Position numbers and translations under genes: made by a program
Notes under the pieces: model-generated
The model's database searches: none
What the model was told of the DNA's origin: nothing
Seen by the model: only the letters and a program-made list of their open reading frames with translations
Assembly (NCBI RefSeq): GCF_020179835.1
Contig: NZ_JAIUDA010000003.1
Span: 372,001 to 436,000, forward strand
DNA from: Pantoea sp. alder81
GTDB lineage: Bacteria > Pseudomonadota > Gammaproteobacteria > Enterobacterales > Enterobacteriaceae
DNA: 64,000 bases
Reading direction: 5' to 3'
In this document: in pieces, positions 1-10,662 of the stretch
Layout of the letters: the number at the start of each line of letters is the position of its first letter
How positions within the stretch are numbered: position 1 is the stretch's first letter

Positions 1-929
1 TTATAAATCATCACCGGCACATCGTACAGCAACACGCTATGGAAGCGGCGTGATAATTCAATATAGTCGTGCTGGCTGCGCCCTGTGCCACACAGCGACA
101 GGAAATCAATGGCTAATACGCCTTCGTTGACGCCCAGCGTCGGCATTTGACGATGGTTAATCTCCAGCACCGGCGCCTCTTCACGCGGTTTGCCGGAAAG
201 TGCACGGAACATACGCTCCATCTCAGCATGCGTGGCGTCGTTAAGCGGGAAATTCCACAGATGCGCGGAGGTCAACGTACGCAGGCGATAATCAATGCCC
301 GCATCCACGTTCATCACATCACAATGACGCTTAATCTGCTCAATAGCGGGCAGGAAACGCGGGCGCTGCAGGCCGTTGCGATACAGATCGTCAGGCGGAA
401 TGTTTGAGGTCGCCACCAGCGCAATGCCGCGATCGAACAGTGCTTCCATCAGCGTACCCAACAGCATGGCATCGGTAATGTCTGACACAAAAAATTCGTC
501 GAAGCAGAGAATATCGGTCTCAGCTTTAAAGCGGTCTGCCACAATCAGCAGCGGATCGCTGTGCCCCTGCAACTGCGTGAGTTCTTCATGGACGCGCAGC
601 ATAAAGCGATGAAAATGCAGGCGGAGTTTACGATCGCCAGGAATAGACTGAAAAAATAAATCCATTACCCAGGTTTTACCGCGACCGACACCGCCCCACA
701 TATAGAGACCCCGCACCGGCGCTTCGCTGCTGTTTTTCTCTTTGGTCATCAGCTTCGATAAGCGGCCAAATAGCCCTTTAGCGGCAGGTTCAGGCGCGGG
801 CTTACGGGCAATCAATCCTTGCTGGATCGCATCCAGGCGGGTAATAGCCTCGCGTTGTACATCATCCGGACGAAACTCGCCCTGTGATAGCGCCTGCTCA
901 TAGCGGGCAAGCGGAGATGAGGTTTGCAT
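1..929 (-). CDS. zapE: Cell division AAA+ ATPase ZapE (3' part outside the window)
   Basis: This reading frame runs leftward from an ATG at 929 and is still open at base 1, giving about 309 residues of a protein usually near 375. A Walker A motif, GGVGRGKT, lies near residues 79-86 and a Walker B with DEFF follows in the stretch DILCFDEFF. These mark the ZapE/AFG1 family of ATPases, which act at the septum in late division. The gene is divergent from zapG, as in E. coli. The family call rests on motifs and conserved neighbours; the C-terminus is not visible. Confidence 0.93.
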   Translation of the reverse strand, partial: MQTSSPLARYEQALSQGEFRPDDVQREAITRLDAIQQGLIARKPAPEPAAKGLFGRLSKLMTKEKNSSEAPVRGLYMWGGVGRGKTWVMDLFFQSIPGDRKLRLHFHRFMLRVHEELTQLQGHSDPLLIVADRFKAETDILCFDEFFVSDITDAMLLGTLMEALFDRGIALVATSNIPPDDLYRNGLQRPRFLPAIEQIKRHCDVMNVDAGIDYRLRTLTSAHLWNFPLNDATHAEMERMFRALSGKPREEAPVLEINHRQMPTLGVNEGVLAIDFLSLCGTGRSQHDYIELSRRFHSVLLYDVPVMIY

Positions 930-1113
930 GGTTCTCTCAGAATCCCTGAAAAAGTCCGATTCACGGGTCGGTTGGCGAAAATTAGGCCGCACTACACTAA
1001 GCGATGCAGCCCGATAGTTCCACTTCCATAAGATTATTGGTTATAGTGGCTGCTATTGAAGTGGAAACAGAAGCAATGCCCTACGAAGCAACGGAAATTA
1101 CACGGGAGTCATT

Positions 1114-1518
1114 ATGACCTGGGAATACGGGCTGATTGGTTTAGTGATTGGCATTATTGTCGGCGCAGTCGTTATGCGTTTTGGCAACAAGAAGCTGCGT
1201 GAGCAGCGTAGCATGCAGTACGAGCTGGAAAAATCGAAGGCTGAGCTGGCAGATTATCGCGAAGAGCTCACCAACCACTTTGCGCGTAGCGCAGAATTGC
1301 TGGACAACATGGCACATGACTATCGCCAGCTGTATCAGCATATGGCAAAAGGTTCGAATGACCTGCTGCCAAATCTGCCAGGCGAAAAAAATCCGTTTGC
1401 CTACCAGCTGACGGAAGCCGAAGCGGATAACGATCAGGCACCGGTGCAAATGCCGCGTGATTACTCTGATGGCGCATCCGGTTTGCTGCGCGGTAGCGAC
1501 CGTACACCGCGTAAATAA
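1114..1518 (+). CDS. zapG: Z-ring associated inner-membrane protein ZapG (YhcB)
   Basis: A 134-residue protein starts at an ATG with GGGAG a few bases upstream. It has one N-terminal membrane helix (about residues 4-22, LIGLVIGIIVGAVVM) followed by a charged coiled-coil stretch (about 25-75), then a low-complexity acidic and polar tail. This is the DUF1043/YhcB layout. In E. coli the protein links envelope growth and division. It lies divergent from zapE and upstream of degQ, the normal enterobacterial order, and is closed by its own terminator. Confidence 0.92.
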   Translation: MTWEYGLIGLVIGIIVGAVVMRFGNKKLREQRSMQYELEKSKAELADYREELTNHFARSAELLDNMAHDYRQLYQHMAKGSNDLLPNLPGEKNPFAYQLTEAEADNDQAPVQMPRDYSDGASGLLRGSDRTPRK

Positions 1519-1526
1519 TCCTTTTG

Positions 1527-1556
1527 GGGCACAGCTTAGCTGTGCCCTTTTTGTTT
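1527..1556 (+). terminator. Intrinsic terminator after zapG
   Basis: The stem GGGCACAG (1527-1534) pairs with CTGTGCCC (1540-1547) and is followed by a T-rich run. It separates zapG from degQ. Confidence 0.88.
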
Positions 1557-1630
1557 TCCGAACACTTACGCCAAACTACTGTCACACTTTCTATCCCCCT
1601 TTCTTCTTTCGCAGCGAGAGCGTTGTAGCA

Positions 1631-3001
1631 ATGAAAAAACAAGCACGACTGTTAAGCGCATTAGCCTTGAGTATTGGGATGAGTCTGGCGGCAACGCCTG
1701 GCGCGATGGCGACGCTGCCCGCTCAGGTGCAGGGCCAGGCACTGCCGAGCCTGGCACCGATGCTGGAAAAAGTTCTGCCCGCGGTCGTCAGCGTGCATGT
1801 TGAAGGCACCGACAGTGGTCAGCAGGCACAGGACATTCCTGAACCGCTGAAGCGCTTCTTTGGTCAGGCGCCGGGACAATCCCAGCCACAGCCGTTTGAA
1901 GGTCTTGGTTCAGGCGTGATCATTGATGCGGCGAAGGGCTACATCCTCACCAACAATCACGTGGTGAACGGTGCCGATAAAATCAGCGTCCAGCTCAGCG
2001 ATGGCAATGAATATGATGCCAAACTGATTGGCCATGATGAGCAAACCGACATCGCGCTGATTCAGGTCGAAGGCGCTAAAAATCTGACGCAGGTGAAAAT
2101 CGCCGACTCAGACTCACTGAAAGTGGGCGACTTTGCCGTGGCTATCGGTAACCCCTTCGGCCTCGGCCAAACCGCGACCTCCGGTATCATTTCGGCATTG
2201 GGGCGTAGCGGATTGAACCTTGAAGGGCTGGAAAACTTCATCCAGACCGATGCAGCAATTAACCGGGGTAACTCCGGCGGTGCGCTGGTCAATCTAAATG
2301 GCGAGTTGATTGGTATCAACACCGCGATTCTGGCCTCCAGCGGCGGCAACATCGGTATCGGCTTCGCGATTCCAAGCAACATGGCGATGAATCTGGCGCA
2401 GCAGCTGATTCAGTCTGGTGAAGTGAAACGTGGTCAGTTGGGTATCAAAGGCACCGAAATGACGCCTGACATCGCCAAAGCCTTTAACGTTGATGCGCAG
2501 CGCGGCGCCTTTGTCTCAGAAGTGCTGCCGAACTCCGCCGCACAAAAAGCAGGCATCAAAGCAGGCGATATCATCACCTCCATCAACGATAAAGACATCA
2601 CCAGCTTTGCTGAGCTACGCGTGAAAGTGGGTACTACCCCGCCGGGCCAGCAGGTGAAAATTGGTCTGCTGCGTGAAGGTAAGCCTGTGACGGTGACTGT
2701 GACGCTGGAGCAGAGCGCGCAAAGTACCGCCAGCGCCCAGCTGATGTCACCTGCTTTACAAGGTGCAACTCTGAGCGATGGCGCAGCCAAGAGCGGCGAT
2801 AAAGGCGTAAAAGTGGATGCCATCGAAAAAGGCACGCCGGCTGAGCAGGCTGGCTTGCAGAAAGATGATGTGATTGTCGGTGTTAACCGCGATCGTGTCA
2901 CCTCACTGGCGGAAATGCGTAAAGCGCTGGAAAGTAAACCCGCGATCCTGGCATTGAACGTGGTGCGCGGCGACGAGAGCATTTACTTACTTATGCGATA
3001 A
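1631..3001 (+). CDS. degQ: Periplasmic serine endoprotease DegQ
   Basis: A 456-residue HtrA-family protease that degrades damaged periplasmic proteins. The ATG at 1631 starts a clear signal peptide (KK n-region, hydrophobic core, cleavage after AMA near residue 27); the frame stays open upstream, but that part is not signal-like. The catalytic triad is visible: His110 in TNNHVV, Asp140 in QTDIAL and Ser215 in GNSGG. Two PDZ domains follow, about 260-345 and 365-450. The linker rich in Q, P and F near residues 63-90 is the LA loop region. degS follows after 86 bp, and a hairpin lies between them. Confidence 0.95.
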   Translation: MKKQARLLSALALSIGMSLAATPGAMATLPAQVQGQALPSLAPMLEKVLPAVVSVHVEGTDSGQQAQDIPEPLKRFFGQAPGQSQPQPFEGLGSGVIIDAAKGYILTNNHVVNGADKISVQLSDGNEYDAKLIGHDEQTDIALIQVEGAKNLTQVKIADSDSLKVGDFAVAIGNPFGLGQTATSGIISALGRSGLNLEGLENFIQTDAAINRGNSGGALVNLNGELIGINTAILASSGGNIGIGFAIPSNMAMNLAQQLIQSGEVKRGQLGIKGTEMTPDIAKAFNVDAQRGAFVSEVLPNSAAQKAGIKAGDIITSINDKDITSFAELRVKVGTTPPGQQVKIGLLREGKPVTVTVTLEQSAQSTASAQLMSPALQGATLSDGAAKSGDKGVKVDAIEKGTPAEQAGLQKDDVIVGVNRDRVTSLAEMRKALESKPAILALNVVRGDESIYLLMR

Positions 3002-3011
3002 TCCTCGCAAC

Positions 3012-3043
3012 AGGCGGACAAGCAGGTGTTTGTCCGCCTTTCT
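3012..3043 (+). terminator. Probable terminator between degQ and degS
   Basis: AGGCGGACA (3012-3020) pairs with TGTCCGCCT (3031-3039) around a 10-nt loop, followed by TTCTC. The T-run is short, so read-through into degS is possible. Confidence 0.65.
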
Positions 3044-3087
3044 CATGTTATTCTGCCCAGCGATCCCACCTTTCCTGAAATAACACC

Positions 3088-4167
3088 ATGTTTCCTAAAC
3101 TTTTGCGTTCTGTGGTGATGGGCTTGATCGTGGCGGGCTTACTGCTTGTTGCGATTCCTGCGCTGCGTATGAGCAGCAACGTCACCTTTGATCATGACAA
3201 CAGTGATGATGAATCCCCCGTGAGCTTCAATCAGGGGGTGCGCCGCGCTGTGCCTGCGGTGGTCAACGTCTATAACCGCAGTGCCCATGGCAACAACAAT
3301 CGCGGTATCACCACGCTGGGTTCAGGCGTGATCATGAACGTGAAAGGCTACATCCTAACCAACAAGCATGTGATTAATAACGCCGATCAGATCATCGTTG
3401 CGTTGCAGGATGGCCGCTTCTTCGAAGCCACCTTAGTCGGTTCAGATGCCATGACCGATTTGGCGGTGCTGAAAATCAGCGCCACCAACCTGCCAGTGAT
3501 TCCCATCAACGCCAAACGTATCGCCCATATCGGCGATGTGGTGATGGCGATTGGCAACCCTTATAACCTCGGCCAGACCGTCACTCAAGGCATTATCAGT
3601 GCCACCGGGCGCGTGGGCTTAAGCTCATCTGGGCGTCAAAACTTCCTGCAGACCGATGCTTCCATCAATCAGGGCAACTCAGGCGGCGCGTTGATTAACT
3701 CGCTAGGCGAACTGATGGGCATCAATACGCTGACGTTTGATAAAAGCAATGATGGCGAAACGCCGGAAGGGATTGGCTTTGCGATTCCGACCGCGTTAGC
3801 AACCAAGATCATGGATAAGCTGATTCGCGATGGTCGGGTGATTCGCGGCTATATCGGCATCACCGGACGTGAATTGCCACCTTTGCACGGCCAGGGCAGC
3901 AGTCTGGATCGGGCACAGGGCATTATCGTTAGTGAGGTCACGCCAGGTGGGCCAGCCGATCATGCCGGGATTCAGGCCAATGATGTGCTATTGCAGGTGA
4001 ACGGCAAACCGGCGCTGTCCGCGCAGGAAACCATGGATCAGGTGGCGGAGATTCGCCCAGGATCGGTAATTCAGGTGCAGGTTCTGCGTAATGAGCAGAA
4101 GATGATGCTGCCCGTCACCATTCAGGAATTCCCCGAAGCACCAACCGCTCCCACGACGCAGCAGTAA
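3088..4167 (+). CDS. degS: Membrane-anchored regulatory protease DegS
   Basis: A 359-residue HtrA protease that senses misfolded outer-membrane proteins through its PDZ domain and cuts RseA to release sigma-E. A single N-terminal membrane helix (about 8-27) has no evident cleavage site and anchors the protein. The triad is His94 (TNKHVI), Asp124 (MTDLAV) and Ser198 (GNSGG). One PDZ domain occupies about 255-345, as expected for DegS rather than DegQ. It is the last gene of the rightward group and faces epmA across a bidirectional hairpin. Confidence 0.95.
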   Translation: MFPKLLRSVVMGLIVAGLLLVAIPALRMSSNVTFDHDNSDDESPVSFNQGVRRAVPAVVNVYNRSAHGNNNRGITTLGSGVIMNVKGYILTNKHVINNADQIIVALQDGRFFEATLVGSDAMTDLAVLKISATNLPVIPINAKRIAHIGDVVMAIGNPYNLGQTVTQGIISATGRVGLSSSGRQNFLQTDASINQGNSGGALINSLGELMGINTLTFDKSNDGETPEGIGFAIPTALATKIMDKLIRDGRVIRGYIGITGRELPPLHGQGSSLDRAQGIIVSEVTPGGPADHAGIQANDVLLQVNGKPALSAQETMDQVAEIRPGSVIQVQVLRNEQKMMLPVTIQEFPEAPTAPTTQQ

Positions 4168-4177
4168 CCCTTAAATG

Positions 4178-4206
4178 AACAACGGCGCAATACATGCGCC
4201 GTTGTT
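4178..4206. terminator. Bidirectional hairpin between degS and epmA
   Basis: AACAACGGCGCA (4178-4189) and TGCGCCGTTGTT (4195-4206) form a 12-bp perfect stem with a 5-nt loop between two convergent genes. Confidence 0.8.
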
Positions 4207-4236
4207 GTCTGAAACACCCTGCCCGAGCAAGAATGA

Positions 4237-5214
4237 TCAGCTGCGATCCACCGGGAAGGCAATCACATCGCTCAAGGCATTGGCTTTCAACGCCAGCATA
4301 ATTAAACGATCCACACCCAACGCCACACCTGAGCAAGCAGGCATGCCATGTGCCAGCGCATCCAGCAGGTTGGTATCAATCGGATGCTGCGGGAGACCAC
4401 GGGCGGCACGGCGGCGGTTATCCTGCTCAAAGCGCTGACGCTGCTCGCGGCTATCGGTTAACTCACGGAAGCCGTTAGCCAGCTCCACACCTTTGTAATA
4501 CACCTCAAACCGTTCCGCGACGCGATGATCCTCAGTGCTGATCTCCGCCAATGCCGCCTGACTGGCCGGGAAGTGATACACGAAGCACGGCTTATCGTTA
4601 CCAATCTTCGGCTCAACGCCCAGCATAAACAGCAGCTGCAGTAGCGTATCGCGGTCTTCTTCACGGTTCGCCAGTTCGCTTTCACCCAATTTAGCCGCTG
4701 CTTCACGCAACTGCGTTTTATCCGCCGACAAAGGATCGAGTTCCAGATGACGAATAAACGCCTGCTGATACGACAGGGATTCGGCGCTATCGCACTCCAG
4801 CACCTGCTGCATCAGATCGTCGACTTCGTTCATCAGGCGATACATATCGTAGTGAGGGCGGTACCACTCCAGCATGGTGAACTCTGGATTATGGTGACGG
4901 CCCGCTTCTTCATTACGGAAGCAACGTCCCATCTGATAGATCGGGCCACTGCCCGCCGCCAGCAGGCGCTTCATGTGATATTCCGGGCTGGTCATCAGCC
5001 ACAGATCGCGTCCTTCCGCGGCTCCGGGGCCGACAAAACGCGTCTGGAACGGCACCAGATGGATGTCAGTGATGGTCGCCTGGCTCATCGCCGGGGTATC
5101 CACCTCCAGCACGCCGCGATCGGCAAAGAAACGACGAATCTCCGCCAAAATGGCGGCGCGTTTCAACAAATTGGCAATGGGTGCGCTCGGCTGCCAGCTT
5201 GCCGTTTCGCTCAT
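4237..5214 (-). CDS. epmA: EF-P lysine-34 (R)-beta-lysyl ligase EpmA
   Basis: A 325-residue class II lysyl-tRNA-synthetase paralogue without the anticodon-binding domain, the exact length of E. coli EpmA. It activates (R)-beta-lysine and attaches it to EF-P. The class II core is readable: motif 2 region [20 protein letters not shown] near residues 100-120 and motif 3 [12 protein letters not shown] near 298-310. Its substrate gene efp and the aminomutase gene epmB lie within 2.2 kb. In E. coli epmA is separated from ecnB by sugE, blc, ampC and frd; here it is directly downstream of ecnB. Confidence 0.95.
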   Translation of the reverse strand: MSETASWQPSAPIANLLKRAAILAEIRRFFADRGVLEVDTPAMSQATITDIHLVPFQTRFVGPGAAEGRDLWLMTSPEYHMKRLLAAGSGPIYQMGRCFRNEEAGRHHNPEFTMLEWYRPHYDMYRLMNEVDDLMQQVLECDSAESLSYQQAFIRHLELDPLSADKTQLREAAAKLGESELANREEDRDTLLQLLFMLGVEPKIGNDKPCFVYHFPASQAALAEISTEDHRVAERFEVYYKGVELANGFRELTDSREQRQRFEQDNRRRAARGLPQHPIDTNLLDALAHGMPACSGVALGVDRLIMLALKANALSDVIAFPVDRS

Positions 5215-5340
5215 GTTGGTGACTCCGTATACAGATAAGGGGGAGAAGTCTACCCGTATTGGCTACGCCAGACAACGGCGCGTCGGGATCGAGGACGCTC
5301 GCGCTGTCTTTTCAGACAAAGAAGTGGGATAAGAGAAAAT

Positions 5341-5367
5341 CCGGTACGAAACCAGGTTTCGCACCGG
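5341..5367 (-). terminator. Terminator after ecnB
   Basis: CCGGTACGAAACC (5341-5353) and GGTTTCGCACCGG (5355-5367) pair with one G-T wobble. On the minus strand the stem is followed by ATTTTCTCTT. Confidence 0.8.
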
Positions 5368-5373
5368 TTTTGA

Positions 5374-5508
5374 TTACTGTGCGCTGCGCTGAATCGCTTT
5401 GCCACCGGCCTGAACGTCCTCGCCAACACCACGGGTGGTATTGCAGGCGGTCAACACAGAGGAAAGCACCAGAACAGAAAGAATCGCGACAATACTTTTC
5501 TTTAACAT
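5374..5508 (-). CDS. ecnB: Entericidin B-type small lipoprotein
   Basis: A 44-residue lipoprotein with start MLKKS, a hydrophobic signal and lipobox LTAC, so the acylated Cys is residue 22. The mature part, [10 protein letters not shown]..., is the entericidin signature. The ATG at 5508 is preferred over the in-frame ATG at 5514 because AAGGAT is too close to the upstream codon and well spaced for this one. In E. coli EcnB is a bacteriolytic lipoprotein of a toxin/antidote-like pair with EcnA. It follows ecnA on the same strand. Confidence 0.9.
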   Translation of the reverse strand: MLKKSIVAILSVLVLSSVLTACNTTRGVGEDVQAGGKAIQRSAQ

Positions 5509-5612
5509 AGCCATATCCTTGTTGGTTGCAGTAAAAGTACAGCCTTTCAAGCATAGACCTTCTATACAGCCCTGCTGGCTAAGCCGCTGAGAAAAGGCGA
5601 TGTCGTCGCAAT

Positions 5613-5747
5613 TTATTTGTCGGCTGCACGTGAAATAGCACCGCCCAAATGGGAGACGTCTTCACCAAAGCCGTGAAAGGTGTTGCAGGCACTTAAAGCA
5701 GAAGAGACGAGCAACGCAAAAACAGCCAGTTTCGCTATCTTTTTCAT
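5613..5747 (-). CDS. ecnA: Entericidin A-type small lipoprotein
   Basis: A 44-residue lipoprotein: MKK n-region, hydrophobic core and lipobox LSAC with Cys21, then [10 protein letters not shown] and a C-terminal [10 protein letters not shown] that matches the EcnA tail. The order efp-ecnA-ecnB on one strand is the E. coli order. EcnA is regarded as the antidote peptide to EcnB; that role is family knowledge, not seen here. Confidence 0.9.
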   Translation of the reverse strand: MKKIAKLAVFALLVSSALSACNTFHGFGEDVSHLGGAISRAADK

Positions 5748-5759
5748 TATTCTGAACTC

Positions 5760-5785
5760 AAAAAAAAGCGCATCGATTGATGCGC
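5760..5785 (-). terminator. Terminator after efp
   Basis: GCGCATC (5768-5774) pairs with GATGCGC (5779-5785) around a 4-nt loop. On the minus strand it is followed by eight T residues (5767-5760), so it ends the efp transcript before ecnA. Confidence 0.88.
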
Positions 5786-5797
5786 CTGATTTGGCAA

Positions 5798-6364
5798 TTA
5801 TTTTACGCGAGAAACGTATTCGCCAGAGCGGGTGTCAACTTTAACCACTTCGCCAATCTGCACGAACAGTGGAACTTTGATCACTGCGCCAGTAGACAGG
5901 GTTGCTGGCTTGCCGCCGGTACCGGCAGTGTCACCCTTCAGACCTGGGTCAGTTTCGATGACTTCGGCTTCGATGAAGTTCGGTGGCTGAACAGCGATAG
6001 CTTTATCGTTCCACAGGGTAACGATACAATCCGCATTGTCCTGCAGCCATTTGGTCACGTCGTCCAGCACTTTAGATTCGATCTGATACTGCTCGAAAGA
6101 CTCTGGGTGCATGAAGTAGAAGAAATCTCCGTCGTTGTAAGAGTACTGCAGCGTCATATCACGAACGTCTGCGCCTTCGGCAGAGTCGGTAGATTTGAAG
6201 GTCTTCTCAACGCGAGAACCGGTCAGCAGACGACGCATTTTCACGCGTGCAAATGCCTGGCCTTTACCCGGTTTGACGAACTCACTGGCTTCGATGGCGT
6301 ATGGTTCGCCTTCGAACATGATTTTAAGACCGGGACGGAAATCGTTGCTAAGATAAGTCGCCAT
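5798..6364 (-). CDS. efp: Translation elongation factor P
   Basis: A 188-residue protein that rescues ribosomes stalled at polyproline. The start is the ATG at 6364 (MATYLSNDF); the longer frame begins with an unrelated stretch. Lys34 in the loop KPGKGQAF is the residue modified by EpmA and EpmB, and it is present. Three beta-barrel domains span about 1-64, 65-127 and 128-188. The gene is divergent from epmB with only 41 bp between the start codons. Confidence 0.97.
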   Translation of the reverse strand: MATYLSNDFRPGLKIMFEGEPYAIEASEFVKPGKGQAFARVKMRRLLTGSRVEKTFKSTDSAEGADVRDMTLQYSYNDGDFFYFMHPESFEQYQIESKVLDDVTKWLQDNADCIVTLWNDKAIAVQPPNFIEAEVIETDPGLKGDTAGTGGKPATLSTGAVIKVPLFVQIGEVVKVDTRSGEYVSRVK

Positions 6365-6405
6365 AAAGGCCCTCTGTAAATATTGAACTGGTAATAGCCA
6401 AAAAA

Positions 6406-7434
6406 ATGGCAAACATTGTAACCCTAAATCCCCCCATCAGAGAAGATTGGTTGCAGCAACTTGCTGATGTTGTCACCGATCCTACTGAATTACTGCAACT
6501 TTTATCTCTCGAACAGCATGCGGATCTGGCCGCAGGCAACGATGCGCGCAAGCTTTTTGCGCTGCGTGTGCCCCGTGCCTTTATTCAGCGCATGACGCCA
6601 GGCGATGCAAACGACCCACTTTTGCTGCAGGTGGTGACCAGCCGTCAGGAGTTTGTCGATGCGCCAGGTTACAGTACCGACCCGCTGGATGAACAAAGCA
6701 GCGTGGTGCCCGGTTTACTGCATAAGTACAGAAACCGTGCGTTGCTGCTGGTGAAAGGCGGCTGTGCCGTCAACTGCCGCTACTGCTTCCGTCGTCATTT
6801 CCCCTATCAGGATAATCAGGGCAATAAGCGTAACTGGCAGGCCGCGATCGATTACATCGCTGAGCATCCGGAGCTGGATGAGATTATCTTCTCGGGTGGC
6901 GATCCGCTGATGGCGAAAGACCATGAGCTGGCGTGGCTGGTGGGCGCACTGGAGAAAATCCCCCATCTCAGGCGTCTGCGTATTCATAGCCGTTTACCCG
7001 TGGTGATACCGGCTCGTATCACGGAAGGATTGTGTCAGATTCTGGCTGAGACGCGGCTGCAAGTGCTGATGGTGAGCCACATCAACCACGCGCAAGAAAT
7101 TGACGATGAGCTGCGCTACGGCATGCAGATGCTGAAACGTGCGGGCGTCACCTTACTCAATCAGAGCGTGCTGCTGCGCGGCATCAATGATAATGCACAA
7201 GCGCTGGCCAACCTGAGCAACGCGTTGTTCGATGCCGGTATTCTGCCGTATTACCTGCACGTACTGGATAAAGTGCAAGGCGCGGCGCATTTCTTTGTCT
7301 CGGATGACGAAGCACGTGCGCTGGTACGCCAATTGCTGGCGATGGTTTCCGGTTATATGGTGCCAAAACTGGCGCGCGAGATTGGCGGAGAGCCAAGCAA
7401 AACGCCGTTGGATTTGCAGCTCCGCCAGGAATAA
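6406..7434 (+). CDS. epmB: Lysine 2,3-aminomutase-type enzyme EpmB
   Basis: A 342-residue radical-SAM and PLP enzyme that converts (S)-alpha-lysine to (R)-beta-lysine for EF-P modification. The cluster cysteines are C120, C124 and C127 ([10 protein letters not shown]). GGDPL near residue 165 is the SAM-binding glycine motif, and the PLP lysine is expected in the C-terminal part. The start MANIVTLN matches the E. coli form. The ribosome site is weak (an A-rich tract). The head-to-head layout with efp suggests shared control. Confidence 0.95.
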   Translation: MANIVTLNPPIREDWLQQLADVVTDPTELLQLLSLEQHADLAAGNDARKLFALRVPRAFIQRMTPGDANDPLLLQVVTSRQEFVDAPGYSTDPLDEQSSVVPGLLHKYRNRALLLVKGGCAVNCRYCFRRHFPYQDNQGNKRNWQAAIDYIAEHPELDEIIFSGGDPLMAKDHELAWLVGALEKIPHLRRLRIHSRLPVVIPARITEGLCQILAETRLQVLMVSHINHAQEIDDELRYGMQMLKRAGVTLLNQSVLLRGINDNAQALANLSNALFDAGILPYYLHVLDKVQGAAHFFVSDDEARALVRQLLAMVSGYMVPKLAREIGGEPSKTPLDLQLRQE

Positions 7435-7460
7435 AAAAAGCCGCATCAGCGGCTTCTTTT
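7432..7460. terminator. Bidirectional terminator between epmB and yjeI
   Basis: AGCCGC (7439-7444) and GCGGCT (7449-7454) form the stem. An A-run lies to the left and a T-rich run to the right, so it can serve both convergent genes. Confidence 0.85.
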
Positions 7461-7477
7461 ACAACTCGTTCATGCCA

Positions 7478-7825
7478 TTACGGGCACTTATACACCTGAC
7501 CCGACATTTTGCTGTCGAGTGGTGCGAATGCAGAGAGCAGGTTCTGCGTTGGGCTGGTTGCACCGTAAATCACGTTGCCGCCCATGTCTGCCGCACGGTT
7601 ACGCAGGTCGTTGGCTGCGCCACGCAGCGAACTGCCTTCACCGCCTGATCCGCTCAACCAGTTGCTCTGTGAGCCGGTGACATTGCCCAGCAGCTGACAT
7701 TGGCTTCCAGGCTGTTGGTCAACGAAAGTCACACGCTGTCCACCGGAACTCAGTTGATTGGAGCTGCTGCAGCCCGCCAGCAGTAAAGTCCCTACCGCCA
7801 GTCCGAGCAAGAGGTTAATCCGCAT
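7478..7825 (-). CDS. yjeI: DUF4156 lipoprotein YjeI
   Basis: A 115-residue lipoprotein. The start at MRINLL (7825) puts the lipobox LAGC at the same distance as in E. coli YjeI, and GGGG lies about seven bases upstream; an in-frame ATG 12 bp earlier is less likely. The mature part is rich in S, G and N, contains the conserved core RGAANDLRNRAADMGGNVIYG, and ends in a Cys-Pro pair. The function is unknown. It sits between epmB and groL as in E. coli. Confidence 0.9.
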   Translation of the reverse strand: MRINLLLGLAVGTLLLAGCSSSNQLSSGGQRVTFVDQQPGSQCQLLGNVTGSQSNWLSGSGGEGSSLRGAANDLRNRAADMGGNVIYGATSPTQNLLSAFAPLDSKMSGQVYKCP

Positions 7826-7962
7826 TGTAATCCCCATTTATTATCATCAGTATCGGGCGGCAGCGTAGCAGAAAAGCGCACTTTTTTTCTGAACATTCAT
7901 TGCCCTAAACCCGCAAAGCCGAAGTATTGCGCTCTTACTTATACCTTGTTCGCCGCCAAAAG

Positions 7963-7996
7963 AAAAACCCCCGACCGTTTCCGATCGAGGGTTTTT
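7963..7996 (-). terminator. Terminator after groL
   Basis: AAAAACCC...CGA and TCGAGGGTTTTT form a strong stem with T-tracts in both orientations. It closes the groS-groL transcript. Confidence 0.87.
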
Positions 7997-8023
7997 CAAA
8001 TGACTTAAGCAGTCAGGGGCAAA

Positions 8024-9688
<1,665 letters not shown>

Positions 9689-9721
9689 TTAAATTCGTTT
9701 CGTTCAGTGAATTACGCGTAA

Positions 9722-10015
9722 TTACGCTTCGACAACCGCCAGGATGTCGCTTTCAGAGATGATCAGCACTTCTTCGTTATCGATCTTTTCAGTTTTGGCA
9801 CCGTAGCCTTCGCTAAAGATAACCAGATCGCCAACTTTCACGTCCAGCGGCTTAACATCGCCGTTTTCCAGGATGCGGCCATTGCCAACAGCCAGAACTT
9901 CACCGCGAGTTGATTTGCCAGCTGCAGAGGCGGTCAGAACGATACCGCCAGCAGATTTAGCTTCAACTTCTTTACGCTTAACGATAACGCGATCGTGCAA
10001 CGGACGAATTTTCAT
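9722..10015 (-). CDS. groS: Co-chaperonin GroES (10 kDa)
   Basis: A 97-residue co-chaperonin. The start is MKIRPLHDR at 10015 with AAGGAGAG upstream; a longer in-frame start (10042) adds nine residues not found in the family. The mobile loop (about 17-32, [13 protein letters not shown]) and the conserved EGYGAK are visible. It is the first gene of the groE operon. Confidence 0.98.
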   Translation of the reverse strand: MKIRPLHDRVIVKRKEVEAKSAGGIVLTASAAGKSTRGEVLAVGNGRILENGDVKPLDVKVGDLVIFSEGYGAKTEKIDNEEVLIISESDILAVVEA

Positions 10016-10098
10016 TTGGTAGCTCTCCTTTGAGAAGTCCAATCATTCAGTTTTTTGGGTTGAACCGGACTGCATGGCTTCCGGCCTCGTGGAGAGAG

Positions 10099-10126
10099 AG
10101 ATAGGGTCAATTAATGGGCTTTCAAG
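10099..10126 (-). promoter_or_regulatory. Sigma-32 (heat shock) promoter of groS-groL
   Basis: On the minus strand the -35 element CTTGAAA (10126-10120) is followed after 13 bases by CCCTATCT (10106-10099). This is close to the sigma-32 consensus CTTGAAA / CCCCATNT and lies about 85 bp upstream of groS. Confidence 0.85.
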
Positions 10127-10181
10127 GGCAAAAAAATAAAAAACTTTCGTTTGTGTAACAGATGGCGAAAAAGGCAGCAAA

Positions 10182-10203
10182 AAGGGCGACTCTCGCCGCC
10201 CTT
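10182..10203 (-). terminator. Terminator after fxsA
   Basis: On the minus strand AAGGGCG and CGCCCTT form the stem, followed by TTTTTGC. It insulates fxsA from the groE promoter. Confidence 0.75.
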
Positions 10204-10209
10204 CTTAAC

Positions 10210-10662
10210 TTAACGATCTTTGTCGTGCCCGATTTGATCCTGGTCTTTACGCTCGTATTCGCCATCCATGGTGAAGCCGCTGTCAGGACCTGCACCCGGC
10301 CCGCGCCACACGCGCAAGTGAGGCATTAATTTCAGCGTCAGATGCTTCTGCACTGGTGGCAGCAGCAGTAACAAACCGAGAAAGTCAGTAAAGAAGCCTG
10401 GCAGCAGCAACAAGAATCCAGAAATGATCAGCGAAACGCTTTTGGTCATCTCCGCCGCAGGGCTTTCATTGCGCGCCAGCTTCTCCTGCATCAGGCGGAA
10501 ATTCTTCATCCCCTGGTTTTTCACCAGCGACACCCCGATGCAGGAGGTGAAGATCACCAGCAGCATGGTCAGCAGCACGCCGAGGGCATGCGCGACCTGA
10601 ATGAAAATTGAGATCTCAATCCAGGCCAGAACAAAAAAAATCACGAACGGTATCCAGCGCAC
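10210..10662 (-). CDS. fxsA: Membrane protein FxsA (phage exclusion suppressor)
   Basis: A 150-residue inner-membrane protein. A GTG start at 10662 (VRWIPFVIFF) is chosen because AGGAG lies seven bases upstream and the N-terminus then matches E. coli FxsA; the frame is open further upstream but that part is not FxsA-like. Hydrophobic segments lie near 5-22, 25-45 and 78-105 (LLLLLPGFFTDFLGLLLLLP), with a charged cytoplasmic tail. Overexpression of E. coli FxsA relieves F-plasmid exclusion of phage T7. It is divergent from aspA as in E. coli. Confidence 0.93.
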   Translation of the reverse strand: MRWIPFVIFFVLAWIEISIFIQVAHALGVLLTMLLVIFTSCIGVSLVKNQGMKNFRLMQEKLARNESPAAEMTKSVSLIISGFLLLLPGFFTDFLGLLLLLPPVQKHLTLKLMPHLRVWRGPGAGPDSGFTMDGEYERKDQDQIGHDKDR

